The notes beneath the pieces were generated by a model. It was given only the letters and a program-made list of their open reading frames with translations, did no database searches and had not been told where the DNA came from. Below, one piece after another: positions 7,239-15,753 of a DNA stretch of 64,000 nucleotides (the first letter of the stretch is position 1; each line of letters opens with the position of its first letter). The DNA comes from Aeromicrobium terrae (GTDB lineage: Bacteria > Actinomycetota > Actinomycetes > Propionibacteriales > Nocardioidaceae), in assembly GCF_008039565.1 (NCBI RefSeq), contig NZ_VDUX01000001.1, positions 496,001 to 560,000 of the forward strand. The letters run 5' to 3'. The position numbers and the translations under genes are program-made.

Positions 7239-8141
7239 ATGAGCTTCAACGAGGGGGCCGACCTCGACACCAGCCAGGTCACCGGCGGGGGCGGCGGTCG
7301 CGGCGGCGCGATCATCGGCGGCGGCATCGGCAGCCTCGTGCTCGTGCTCGTCGCGGCGTTCTTCGGCGTCGACCTGAGCGGCGTCACCGGTTCGAGCAAC
7401 CCCTTCGACCCGGGCCAGGTCACCACGGGCGGCCAGGAGTCCGGCGCCGACTTCTCGCAGTGCAAGACCGGCGCCGACGCCAACCGCGACGACGTCTGCC
7501 GTGTGATCGGCACGGTCAACAGCGTCCAGGACTACTGGAACGACGCCCTGCCGGCCGACGTCGGTCGTCAGTACCACGCCGCGAAGACCGTCCTCTTCTC
7601 CGGCGCGACGCAGTCGGCCTGCGGCACCGCGTCCAACCAGACCGGCCCGTTCTACTGCCCGTCCGACGAGCGCGTCTACATCGACGCCAGCTTCTTCGAC
7701 GAGCTCAGCAGCCGGTTCGGCGCCGACGACGGCGCCCTCGCCCAGGAGTACGTGGTGGCCCACGAGTACGGCCACCACGTGGAGAACATCCTCGGCATCC
7801 TCGCCAAGGGCCAGGACGGCCGCACCGGCCCGACGAGCGGCGGCGTCCGCATCGAGCTCATGGCCGACTGCCTGGCCGGTGTCTGGGCCAGCCACGCCTC
7901 GTCCACCAAGGACGCGGACGGCGACACGCTCCTCAAGCCACTCACGGACGACGACATCAAGTCGGCCCTGTCCGCGGCCGCCGCCGTCGGCGACGACCAC
8001 ATCCAGGAGTCCTCGGGCGGCGGGGTCAACCAGGACACCTGGACCCACGGCTCGAGCGAGTCGCGGCAGCGCTGGTTCATGACCGGGTACAAGAGCGGCA
8101 CCGCCAACCAGTGCGACACCTTCAGCACCGACCAGCTGTGA
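7239..8141 (+). CDS. Neutral zinc metallopeptidase (YpfJ family)
   Basis: A 300-residue membrane-anchored metalloprotease of the YpfJ/zinc_peptidase family. A short N-terminus with a glycine run is followed by one transmembrane helix (IGSLVLVLVAAFFGV), then a periplasm-side or extracellular catalytic domain. The metal site is H175-E-Y-G-H179, followed by the ELMADCLAGVWA motif whose Glu is the usual third ligand. Cysteines at about 75, 87, 128 and 143 may form disulfides. A CPBP gene follows 4 bp downstream in the same direction, so the two are probably cotranscribed. Substrates of this family are not established. Confidence 0.92.
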   Translation: MSFNEGADLDTSQVTGGGGGRGGAIIGGGIGSLVLVLVAAFFGVDLSGVTGSSNPFDPGQVTTGGQESGADFSQCKTGADANRDDVCRVIGTVNSVQDYWNDALPADVGRQYHAAKTVLFSGATQSACGTASNQTGPFYCPSDERVYIDASFFDELSSRFGADDGALAQEYVVAHEYGHHVENILGILAKGQDGRTGPTSGGVRIELMADCLAGVWASHASSTKDADGDTLLKPLTDDDIKSALSAAAAVGDDHIQESSGGGVNQDTWTHGSSESRQRWFMTGYKSGTANQCDTFSTDQL

Positions 8142-8145
8142 CCCG

Positions 8146-8910
8146 GTGACCGCCGAGACTCCCCCGCGATCCGGACGGGTCCGGGCCGAGGTCTGGCTCG
8201 TCCTCGGGCTGTCGCTCGGGCAGTCGGCGGTCTACGCCGTCGTCAGTCTCGTCGCCGACCTCACCCGGGGGCCGATCCGGGACGCCACCGCCACGCTGAA
8301 CAGCTCGCAGAGCGACCGCCAGTGGCTCGACGCCACCCTGCAGCTGCTCGGCATCGGATTCGCCCTCGTGCCCGTCGCGCTCGCGCTGTACCTCCTGAGC
8401 CTCGACGAGGACCGGCCGCCGGTGCTCGAGCGGCTCGGCCTGAGGATCGGCGACCCGAGGCGCGATCTTGTCCGCGGCGCTGGGCTGGCCGCGCTCATCG
8501 GGCTCCCCGGGCTCGGCCTGTACGCGGCGGGCCGCGCGCTCGGGGTGACGGCCGAGGTCGTCCCGGTGCCCGACACGACGTACTGGTGGACCGTCCCGAT
8601 CCTCGTGCTCTCCGCCCTGCAGAACGCGCTCTCGGAGGAGATCATCGTCGTCGGGTTCCTGATGACGCGACTCCGCGAGCTCCGATGGGGTCCGTGGGCG
8701 GTGCTCGTCACCAGCGCCGTCCTGCGCGGCTCGTACCACCTCTACCAGGGCTTCGGACCGGCCGCCGGCAACGCCGTCATGGGCCTGGTCTTCGGCTACT
8801 GGTTCCAGCGCACCGGGCGCGTCCTGCCGCTCGTGGTCGCCCACGCGCTGCTCGACATCGTGGCGTTCGTCGGCTACCTGCTGTTCGCCGACTCCCTCGG
8901 ACTGCGATGA
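8146..8910 (+). CDS. CPBP family intramembrane glutamic endopeptidase
   Basis: A 254-residue polytopic membrane protein of the CPBP/Rce1-like (ABI) family, starting at GTG. Motif 1 is EEIIVVGFL with the paired catalytic-type glutamates; the family's usual Arg four residues after the second Glu is Val here. Motif 2 is the F/Y-x-x-x-H type LRGSYHLYQG, and motif 3 is HALLD. These motifs line an intramembrane active site. It is cotranscribed with the zinc metallopeptidase upstream and overlaps the hrpA start in ATGA. The target substrate is unknown. Confidence 0.9.
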   Translation: MTAETPPRSGRVRAEVWLVLGLSLGQSAVYAVVSLVADLTRGPIRDATATLNSSQSDRQWLDATLQLLGIGFALVPVALALYLLSLDEDRPPVLERLGLRIGDPRRDLVRGAGLAALIGLPGLGLYAAGRALGVTAEVVPVPDTTYWWTVPILVLSALQNALSEEIIVVGFLMTRLRELRWGPWAVLVTSAVLRGSYHLYQGFGPAAGNAVMGLVFGYWFQRTGRVLPLVVAHALLDIVAFVGYLLFADSLGLR

Positions 8911-11900
8911 GGATCGCGTACGACGAGGCGCTGCCGATCACGGCGCGCCGCGACGACATCACGACGGCTCTGCGCGACCACCAGGTCGTCGTGGTGGCCG
9001 GCGAGACCGGCTCGGGAAAGACCACGCAGCTGCCGAAGATGGCGTACGAGCTGGGAGCTCGCTCGATCGCCCACACCCAGCCGCGTCGGATCGCCGCTCG
9101 CTCGGTCGCACGGCGCATCGCGGACGAGTGCGACGTGGAGCTCGGCGCCGAGGTGGGCTACGCCGTCCGGTTCGACGACACGTCGCGCCGCGACACGGCC
9201 ATCCGGCTCGTGACCGACGGCCTGCTGCTGTCGGAGATCCACCACGACCGCGACCTCCGTCGGTACGACACGATCATCGTCGACGAGGCGCACGAGCGGT
9301 CCCTGGCGATCGACTTCCTCCTCGGCTACCTGAAGCAGCTGCTCCCCCGCCGGACTGACCTGAAGGTCGTCATCACCTCGGCCACCATCGACGTCGACCG
9401 GTTCGCCGCGATGTTCGACGCGCCGGTGATCGAGGTGAGCGGCCGCACCTATCCGGTGGAGATCCGGTACCGGCCGCTCGCGGAGTCCGGCGACGACTGG
9501 CTGGACGGCATCTCCTCCGCGCTCGACGAGCTCCCTTCGACCGGCTCAGCGGACGGGGCTCCGGGCGACGTGCTCGTGTTCCTCTCCGGCGAGCGGGAGA
9601 TCCGGGACGCCGCCGAGCACCTCGAAGGTCGCAAGCTCCCCCGCACCGAGGTCCTGCCGCTGTACGGGCGTCTGGCGGCGCACGACCAGCAGAAGATCTT
9701 CGCGCCGCACAGCGGGCGGCGCATCGTGCTGTCGACGAACGTGGCGGAGACGTCGCTGACCGTGCCCGGCATCCGGTACGTGATCGACCCCGGGCTGGCC
9801 CGCATCTCCCGGTTCAGCCAGCGGCTGAAGGTCCAGCGGCTGCCGATCGAGCCGATCTCGCAGGCCAGCGCCGCCCAGCGCGCCGGTCGCTGCGGACGCG
9901 TCGCCGACGGCATCTGCATCCGGTTGTACTCCGAGGAGGACCACGACGGCCGGCCCGAGTACACCGACCCGGAGATCCTGCGCACGAACCTGGCGTCGGT
10001 GCTGCTGCAGATGGCCGCCCTCGACCTCGGGTCCATCACCGAGTTCCCGTTCCTCGACCCGCCGGACTCCCGGGCGGTCAGCGACGGCGTGCAGCTGCTG
10101 CGCGAACTGGGAGCACTGTCGGAGAAGGATCGACTGACGAAGCTCGGCCGCACCATGTCGACGCTGCCGGTCGACCCACGGCTCGCGCGCATGCTGCTCG
10201 CCGCCGACCTGCTGGGCTGCCTGGCCGACGTCCTCGTCGTCGTCGCGGCGATGTCGATCCAGGACCCGCGCGAGCGTCCGCTCGAGAAGCAGCAGGCTGC
10301 CGACGAGAAGCACGCCCGGTTCCGGCAGCCCGACTCCGACTTCCTGTCCTGGCTCTCCCTCTGGACGTACCTGCGGGAGCAGCGGTCCGCGATGTCGCAC
10401 TCGGCGTTCCGCCGGATGTGCCGTGACGAGTTCCTCCACTACCTGCGCATCCGGGAGTGGCACGACGTGCACTCCCAGCTCCGCCGCACCGCCAAGGACC
10501 TCGGCATGCGGCCCGGGCGGACGGGCGCCGACCCCGACCTCGTGCACCAGGCGCTGCTGACCGGCCTGTTGTCGCACATCGGCCTGCGCGACGCGGACGG
10601 CCGCGACTACCTCGGCGCACGCGGCGCGAAGTTCCGGATCTTCCCGGGGTCCGGCGTGGCGAAGAAGCCGCCGCGTTGGGTGATGGCCGGCGAGCTCGTC
10701 GAGACGACCCGGCTCTGGGGCCGCACGGTCGCGCGGATCCAGCCGGAATGGATCGAGAAGGCCGCGGGGCACCTGGTGAAGCGCCAGCACGCGGAGCCGC
10801 ACTGGTCCGCCCGGCGCGGCGCCGCCATGGCCCGTGAGCGGGTGACGCTGTACGGCGTCCCGATCGTCGTCGACCGGCTCGTGCCGCTCGCGCGGGTCGA
10901 CGCCTCTCTGGCCCGCGAGCTGTTCATCCGGCATGCCCTCGTGCAGGGCGAGTGGCGCACCCACCACGCCTTCTGGGCGCGCAACCAGGAGCTCATCGGC
11001 GAGGTCGAGGACCTGGAGGCGCGGCTGCGCCGGCCGGACCTCATGGTCGACGACGACGCGCTGTTCTCCTTCTACGACGCGCGGGTCCCGCCGGAGGTGG
11101 TGTCGACCCGCCACTTCGACGCGTGGTGGAAGCAGGCTCGCCGCGACCAACCGGACCTGCTCACCGTGGACCCCGCGATGCTGCTCGCCGACGAGGTCCC
11201 GGACGTCGAGGCGGAGTTTCCGAGCACGTGGCGCTCGGAGAGCGATGCGTACCACGTGACGTACGCGTTCGAGCCGGGATCGGCGGCCGACGGCGTGACG
11301 ATCGACGTCCCGGTCACGGAGCTGCTGGCCTTCGACCCGACGCCCTTCCAGTGGAACGTGCCGGGCCGGCGCCTGGAGCTCGTCACGGCGCTCATCCGCA
11401 CGCTGCCCAAGAACCTGCGTCGCCAGCTGGTGCCGGCGGCCGACCACGCGGCGCGGCTCCTGGAGGCGATGGACCAGGACGCACCGGACCTCACGGCCGA
11501 GCTGGCCCGACAGGTCCGGCGCAGCACCGGCACCGTCGTCGAGCCGACGGCTTTCGATCTGTCCGCCGTGCCGGAGCACCTGCGGGTGTCGTTCCGGGTC
11601 GTCGACGGCGACACGGAGCTCACCCGCGGCCGGGACGTCGAGGCCCTGCGCGCCGAGCTCGCACCGCGGCTGCGTGCCGGGCTCGAGGAGCAGGCGGCCG
11701 ACCTCGAGCACTCCGGCATCACGAGCTGGGACGTCGGCACGATCGAGCGCACCATCACCGTCGGCCAGGTCACCGGGTACCCGGCCCTCGTCGACGACGG
11801 GTCGTCCGTCTCGATGCGCGTGCTGGACTCCGCGGTCGAGCAGGAGGTGGCGATGGTGCGCGGGCAGGCCCGCTTGCTCGCGCTGTCCCTGCCCACCGTC

Positions 11901-12518
11901 GTGCCGCAGATCGGGCGGACGCTCGACGTACGGCAGAAGCTGCTGCTGGCCACTGCTCCCTATGCCGATCCGGCCGCCGTCATCGAGGAGTGCCGGATCG
12001 CCGCGCTCGACCAGCTCGTCGCGGACCACGGCGTCGCCTGGGACGAGGCAGGCTTCGGCGCGCTGCGCGACGCGGTGCGGGCAGACGTCCATGACCTCAC
12101 GGTCCGAGCCGTGAACGACGTCATCGCGGCGATGGCGAAGCTGGCCGAGGTCATCCCGGACGACTCCCCCGCCGGCGAGGACGTCCGCGTCCAGCTGTCC
12201 TGGCTCGTCCATCCCGACCTCGTCCGCGAGATGGGCACGCAGCGTCTGCCGCGGCTGGCGCTCTATCTCGAGGCGGCACGGCGGCGGCTCCAGGCACCCA
12301 CCACGGAGCCCGTGCTGGCGCTCTACGAGCTGGAGGCGCGGTTCCACGACCACGCGTCGAGGCTTCGGCCGTGGCAACGCCTCGCGCCCGCCGTGCAGCA
12401 CGTGCGCTGGGCCCTGGAGGAGCTCCGGATCAGCCTGTTCGCGCAGGGGCTCGGCACCGCGTTCCCGGTGTCGGTCAAGCGCGTGACGAGGCTCGTGGAC
12501 GACCTCGTCGGTCGCTGA
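8907..12518 (+). CDS. hrpA: ATP-dependent RNA helicase HrpA
   Basis: A 1,203-residue DEAH-box RNA helicase of superfamily 2, close to the family's usual 1,250-1,300. Walker A is GETGSGKT (residues 32-39), the DEAH box is residues 126-129, SAT motif III follows, and motif VI is QRAGRCGR. The long C-terminal HrpA-specific region after about residue 600 is intact. A short Pro/Ser/Gly/Ala-rich insert (LPSTGSADGAPGD) precedes LVFLSGEREIRD and is encoded by a palindrome-like stretch. The start is the ATG in the ATGA overlap with the CPBP gene. It ends 3 bp from the convergent FKBP gene. Confidence 0.95.
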   Translation: MRIAYDEALPITARRDDITTALRDHQVVVVAGETGSGKTTQLPKMAYELGARSIAHTQPRRIAARSVARRIADECDVELGAEVGYAVRFDDTSRRDTAIRLVTDGLLLSEIHHDRDLRRYDTIIVDEAHERSLAIDFLLGYLKQLLPRRTDLKVVITSATIDVDRFAAMFDAPVIEVSGRTYPVEIRYRPLAESGDDWLDGISSALDELPSTGSADGAPGDVLVFLSGEREIRDAAEHLEGRKLPRTEVLPLYGRLAAHDQQKIFAPHSGRRIVLSTNVAETSLTVPGIRYVIDPGLARISRFSQRLKVQRLPIEPISQASAAQRAGRCGRVADGICIRLYSEEDHDGRPEYTDPEILRTNLASVLLQMAALDLGSITEFPFLDPPDSRAVSDGVQLLRELGALSEKDRLTKLGRTMSTLPVDPRLARMLLAADLLGCLADVLVVVAAMSIQDPRERPLEKQQAADEKHARFRQPDSDFLSWLSLWTYLREQRSAMSHSAFRRMCRDEFLHYLRIREWHDVHSQLRRTAKDLGMRPGRTGADPDLVHQALLTGLLSHIGLRDADGRDYLGARGAKFRIFPGSGVAKKPPRWVMAGELVETTRLWGRTVARIQPEWIEKAAGHLVKRQHAEPHWSARRGAAMARERVTLYGVPIVVDRLVPLARVDASLARELFIRHALVQGEWRTHHAFWARNQELIGEVEDLEARLRRPDLMVDDDALFSFYDARVPPEVVSTRHFDAWWKQARRDQPDLLTVDPAMLLADEVPDVEAEFPSTWRSESDAYHVTYAFEPGSAADGVTIDVPVTELLAFDPTPFQWNVPGRRLELVTALIRTLPKNLRRQLVPAADHAARLLEAMDQDAPDLTAELARQVRRSTGTVVEPTAFDLSAVPEHLRVSFRVVDGDTELTRGRDVEALRAELAPRLRAGLEEQAADLEHSGITSWDVGTIERTITVGQVTGYPALVDDGSSVSMRVLDSAVEQEVAMVRGQARLLALSLPTVVPQIGRTLDVRQKLLLATAPYADPAAVIEECRIAALDQLVADHGVAWDEAGFGALRDAVRADVHDLTVRAVNDVIAAMAKLAEVIPDDSPAGEDVRVQLSWLVHPDLVREMGTQRLPRLALYLEAARRRLQAPTTEPVLALYELEARFHDHASRLRPWQRLAPAVQHVRWALEELRISLFAQGLGTAFPVSVKRVTRLVDDLVGR
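9533..9556 (+). repeat. REP-like element inside the hrpA reading frame
   Basis: CCCTTCGACCGGCTCAGCGG resembles the extragenic element CCTTTCGACAAGCTCAAGG found at 19235 and 27173. It is in frame and encodes a low-complexity linker rather than a domain core. The match is imperfect. Confidence 0.4.
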
Positions 12519-12521
12519 GGA

Positions 12522-12884
12522 TCAGCCGACGCCGATCAGGTCGATCACGAAGACCAAGGTCTTGCCGGACAGGCGGTGTCCGCCGCCCGCGGGGCCGTAG
12601 GCGAGCTCCGGCGGGCAGACGAGCTGCCGGCGACCGCCGACCTTCATGCCCGGGATGCCCTGCTGCCAGGCGCCGATCAGCTGGGGCAGCGGGAAGCGCG
12701 CCGACTGGCCGCGGTCCCACGAGGCGTCGAACTGCTCGCCGGTGTCGAACTCGACCCCGACGTAGTGGACGTCGACGACGCCACCGGGCTGGGCCTCGGG
12801 ACCGTCACCGACGACGAGGTCGGTGATCTGGAGCTCGGTGGGCGCGGGGCCCTCGATGAAGTCGACTTCAGGCTTGGAGGTCAT
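12522..12884 (-). CDS. FKBP-type peptidyl-prolyl cis-trans isomerase
   Basis: A 120-residue single-domain cytosolic FKBP. The conserved path VDVHYVGVEFDTGEQFDASWDRG, FPLPQLIGAWQQGIPGMKVGGRR, and the closing PPELAYGP...LVFVIDL strands are all present, including the Tyr, Asp, Trp and Phe pocket residues. There is no signal peptide. It catalyses proline isomerisation during protein folding. It is monocistronic, with CAGGAT 6 nt before the ATG as a possible leaderless -10. Confidence 0.95.
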   Translation of the reverse strand: MTSKPEVDFIEGPAPTELQITDLVVGDGPEAQPGGVVDVHYVGVEFDTGEQFDASWDRGQSARFPLPQLIGAWQQGIPGMKVGGRRQLVCPPELAYGPAGGGHRLSGKTLVFVIDLIGVG

Positions 12885-12938
12885 GCGTCGATCCTGTCAC
12901 GTCGCGCCCGGCACCCGGCACGCTGGTACAACTGCCTC

Positions 12939-13985
12939 ATGCGTGCCACCGTGCTCCACTCCCCCCGGGACATCCGGCTCGACGACGTCCCCGACCCGCA
13001 GCTCGCGCTCGACACCGACGCCGTCGTGCGCGTGGTCGCCGCGTGCATCTGCGGCTCCGACCTCTGGCCGTACCGCGGCATCAACGAGGTGGACGAGCCG
13101 CGGCGCATCGGCCACGAGTTCGTCGCCGTCGTCGAGGAGGTCGGGGCCGACGTCTCCACCGTCCGCCCGGGCGACTTCGTGATCGCGCCGTTCATGTACA
13201 GCGACAACACCTGTGCGCTCTGCCGCCGCGGCGTGCACACCTCCTGCGTCCAGGGCGGCTTCTGGGGCGGTGACGACCACGCGGGTCACTTCGTCGACGC
13301 CGGCCAGGGCGAGCGGGTCCGCGTCCCCCTCGCGGACGGCACGCTGGTGGCCACTCCGTCGGTGCCCGGCGAGGACCTCGTCCCACACCTGCTCGCCCTC
13401 TCCGACGTGTTCCCCACGGGACACCACGCCGCCGTCAGCGCCGGTGTGACCGAGGGCAGCACCGTCGCGGTCGTGGGCGACGGCGCGGTCGGTCTCTCCG
13501 CCGTGCTGGCCGCCAAGCGCCTCGGCGCGGCGACCGTCGTGGCGATGTCGCGACACGCCGACCGCCAGGAGCTCGCCCGGTCCTTCGGGGCCGACGAGAT
13601 CGTCGCCGAGCGCGGCAAGGAGGGCGCGGCGATCGTCCGCGAGATGCTCGACGGCATCGGCGCCGACCACGTCCTGGAGTGCGTCGGCACCGGCGACAGC
13701 ATGAAGCAGGCGCTCGCCTGCACCCGGCCCGGCGGGCGGGTCGGCTACGTCGGCGTGCCGCACGACGTCCAGCTCAACGTCCCCTCCATGTTCGGCCGGA
13801 ACATCGGCCTGGCCGGAGGAGTCGCCCCGGTGCGGGCGTACCTCGACGAGCTGCTGCCCGAGGTGCTCGACGGCACGCTGCGCCCCGGCGCCGTGTTCGA
13901 CCTGACGCTGCCCCTCGACCAGGTGGCCGACGGCTACCGGGCCATGGACGAGCGCACCGCCGTCAAGACGCTGCTGACGGTGTGA
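12939..13985 (+). CDS. Zinc-dependent alcohol dehydrogenase family protein
   Basis: A 348-residue medium-chain dehydrogenase. Catalytic zinc ligands are C38 (in CICGSD) and H59-E60 (GHE). The structural zinc lobe reads D89-x2-C92-x2-C95-x7-C103: the usual first Cys is Asp, a variant known in this subgroup. The NAD-binding Rossmann motif is VVGDGAVG near residue 170. It oxidises an unknown alcohol or reduces an aldehyde with NAD(P)H. The start is the ATG 6 nt after the weak -10 TACAAC, and it lies 54 bp from the divergent FKBP gene. The MarR gene next to it is convergent, so regulation by it is not implied. Confidence 0.92.
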   Translation: MRATVLHSPRDIRLDDVPDPQLALDTDAVVRVVAACICGSDLWPYRGINEVDEPRRIGHEFVAVVEEVGADVSTVRPGDFVIAPFMYSDNTCALCRRGVHTSCVQGGFWGGDDHAGHFVDAGQGERVRVPLADGTLVATPSVPGEDLVPHLLALSDVFPTGHHAAVSAGVTEGSTVAVVGDGAVGLSAVLAAKRLGAATVVAMSRHADRQELARSFGADEIVAERGKEGAAIVREMLDGIGADHVLECVGTGDSMKQALACTRPGGRVGYVGVPHDVQLNVPSMFGRNIGLAGGVAPVRAYLDELLPEVLDGTLRPGAVFDLTLPLDQVADGYRAMDERTAVKTLLTV

Positions 13986-13998
13986 GCGGGCCGGGAAC

Positions 13999-14454
13999 CT
14001 AGCTGCGGGGCGTCTGCTCCGCGGCGGCGTTGAGTCGCGCCAGCTGGCGCGCGAACGTCTGCACGTCCGTCTCCGTCCAGTCGGACAGCAGCTCGCCGAA
14101 CCACGCATAGTTGCGTTTCCGGAACGCCTCGAGCTGGGACCGTGCCGACGGGGGCACGGACAACAGCTGCGCACGCCCGTCGGACGGGTGCTGGACCCGT
14201 TCGATCAGGCCGAGACGCTCCAAGGTCGACACCCCTCGACTGACCGTGGACTTGTGCACCCGCATGCCTTCGGCAAGATCGGACGCTCGCACGCCCCCCT
14301 GGGCATCGGCGATGCCGATGAACAGCAGGAACGTGTTGTAGTCGAGATCCTCGTGGATCTCGTGCAGCCGGCTCATGGCTTGGTCCCGAACCCGACGGAA
14401 GAACCGGGTCAGCTCGTAGTCCACGTCGTACCCAGTGGACTGTTCTGGGGTCAT
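13999..14454 (-). CDS. MarR family transcriptional regulator
   Basis: A 151-residue dimeric winged-helix regulator. The recognition-helix region is ASDLAEGMRVHKSTVSRGVSTLERLG, followed by the wing HPSDGRAQLLSV, and both ends are the dimerisation helices usual for MarR. The ATG at 14454 is 6 nt after TACGAT, predicting a leaderless mRNA. An inverted repeat GAAACC-N11-GGTTTT lies just upstream of that -10 and may be its own operator. The divergent target, if any, is unclear because the acyl-CoA dehydrogenase genes upstream run in the same direction. Confidence 0.9.
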   Translation of the reverse strand: MTPEQSTGYDVDYELTRFFRRVRDQAMSRLHEIHEDLDYNTFLLFIGIADAQGGVRASDLAEGMRVHKSTVSRGVSTLERLGLIERVQHPSDGRAQLLSVPPSARSQLEAFRKRNYAWFGELLSDWTETDVQTFARQLARLNAAAEQTPRS

Positions 14455-14460
14455 GTGAAC

Positions 14461-14466
14461 ATCGTA
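14461..14466 (-). promoter_or_regulatory. -10 element TACGAT of the marR-type gene
   Basis: TACGAT is 6 nt before the ATG at 14454. The inverted repeat at 14469-14491 lies immediately upstream. Confidence 0.5.
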
Positions 14467-14468
14467 GG

Positions 14469-14491
14469 GAAACCCTGGTCCGATCGGTTTT
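14469..14491. promoter_or_regulatory. Possible MarR operator (inverted repeat)
   Basis: GAAACC (14469-14474) and GGTTTT (14486-14491) are separated by 11 bp. It lies just upstream of the TACGAT -10, a place suited to autoregulation. The sequence is not matched to a known operator. Confidence 0.35.
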
Positions 14492-14524
14492 CAAATGCCG
14501 CGAAATAGGCCGGCGTGACTAGTG

Positions 14525-15739
14525 TCACCTGAGCTGGGTGGACGTGAGGTTGAGCAGCCGCCGCGCGACGATGAGCTGCTGGATCTGCTGCGTGCCCTCG
14601 AAGATGTCCAGGATCTTGGAGTCCCGGGACCACTTCTCGAGCAGCTCCGTCTCGCTGTAGCCCAGCGTCCCGGCCAGCTCGACGCACCGCAGGGTGATGT
14701 CGTTGCCGACCCGGCCCGCCTTCGCCTTGGCCATCGAGGCCTCCATGGAGTTGGGCTTGCGGTTGTCCGCCAGCCACGCCGCGGTGAGGGTGAGCAGCAG
14801 GGCTGCCTCCCAGTCGGCCTCCATCTGGATGTAGGTGGCCGCGGCGTGCGACTGCAGCGCCGCAGGGCGGTCGTAGTCGATCTCGATGCCCTGCTCCTCG
14901 AGCAGGTCCCGCACGACCTCGAGCGAGGCCCGGGCGCAGCCGACTGCCATGCCCGCGACCAGCGGCCGCGTGTTGTCGAACGTCGCCATGGCGCCGGCGA
15001 AGCCCTGCTTGGTGTCGATCTCCGGGCTGCCGAGGAGGTTCTCGGCCGGGACGCGGCAGTTCTCGAGCACGATCACGGCGGTGTCGGAGGACCGGATCCC
15101 GAGCTTGTGCTCCAGCCGCTCGACCCGGATGCCGGGCAGCGACTTGGGCACGACGAACGACTTGATCGCCGCACGGCCGAGGCTCTTGTCGAGCGTCGCC
15201 CACACGACCACGGAGTCGGCGCGCTCACCGGAGGTGACGAAGATCTTCTCGCCGTTCAGGACGTACTCGTCGCCGTCCTTGACCGCCGTCGTGGTGATCG
15301 CTGCGGAGTCCGAGCCGAAGCTCGGCTCGGTGATGGCCATGGCGGCCCAGGTGCCCTTGAACTTCTCCAGCTGCTCGTCCGTGGCGACGGACGCGATCGC
15401 GGAGTTGCCCAGGCCCTGACGCGGCATCGAGAGGAGCAGGCCGACGTCACCCCAGCACATCTCGATGATCGAGAGGACGGACGACATGTTGGTGCCGTTC
15501 TTGACCTTGCCCTTCTCGTCGCCGTTCTCGTCGCGCCGGACGCCGGCGGCGCCAGCACCCTGGCTCTGGCCGGAGTCGCTCATGCCGTCGACGAGCGACG
15601 CGAGCAGGTCGAGCTCCTTGGGGTAGGCGTGCTCGGCGAGGTCGTACTTGCGCGAGTTGCTGCGCAGGAAGTTGTCGGCGACCTGGTTGGCCTGCTGCAC
15701 GAACAGGCGGAACTTCTTCGGGGTCTCGAGATTGATCAT
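14525..15739 (-). CDS. Acyl-CoA dehydrogenase (second gene of pair)
   Basis: A 404-residue flavin acyl-CoA dehydrogenase introducing the alpha-beta double bond during beta-oxidation. The FAD-contacting AITEPSFGSDSAA block and the NGEKIFVTSG strand are in the mid-domain, and the C-terminal helical domain ends with DIFEGTQQIQ, which carries the usual catalytic glutamate. The ATG at 15739 was preferred to the longer frame because the N-terminal helix begins there. It lies 14 bp after a second dehydrogenase gene, so the two probably form a heteromeric enzyme, as known for several mycobacterial FadE pairs. The substrate is unknown. Confidence 0.9.
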   Translation of the reverse strand: MINLETPKKFRLFVQQANQVADNFLRSNSRKYDLAEHAYPKELDLLASLVDGMSDSGQSQGAGAAGVRRDENGDEKGKVKNGTNMSSVLSIIEMCWGDVGLLLSMPRQGLGNSAIASVATDEQLEKFKGTWAAMAITEPSFGSDSAAITTTAVKDGDEYVLNGEKIFVTSGERADSVVVWATLDKSLGRAAIKSFVVPKSLPGIRVERLEHKLGIRSSDTAVIVLENCRVPAENLLGSPEIDTKQGFAGAMATFDNTRPLVAGMAVGCARASLEVVRDLLEEQGIEIDYDRPAALQSHAAATYIQMEADWEAALLLTLTAAWLADNRKPNSMEASMAKAKAGRVGNDITLRCVELAGTLGYSETELLEKWSRDSKILDIFEGTQQIQQLIVARRLLNLTSTQLR

Positions 15740-15753
15740 CGTGGTGTCCGCCC

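Noticed and set aside
9546-12401. A 951-codon open frame antisense to hrpA
   Set aside because: Third-position GC bias follows the hrpA frame, and the antisense product lacks any domain.
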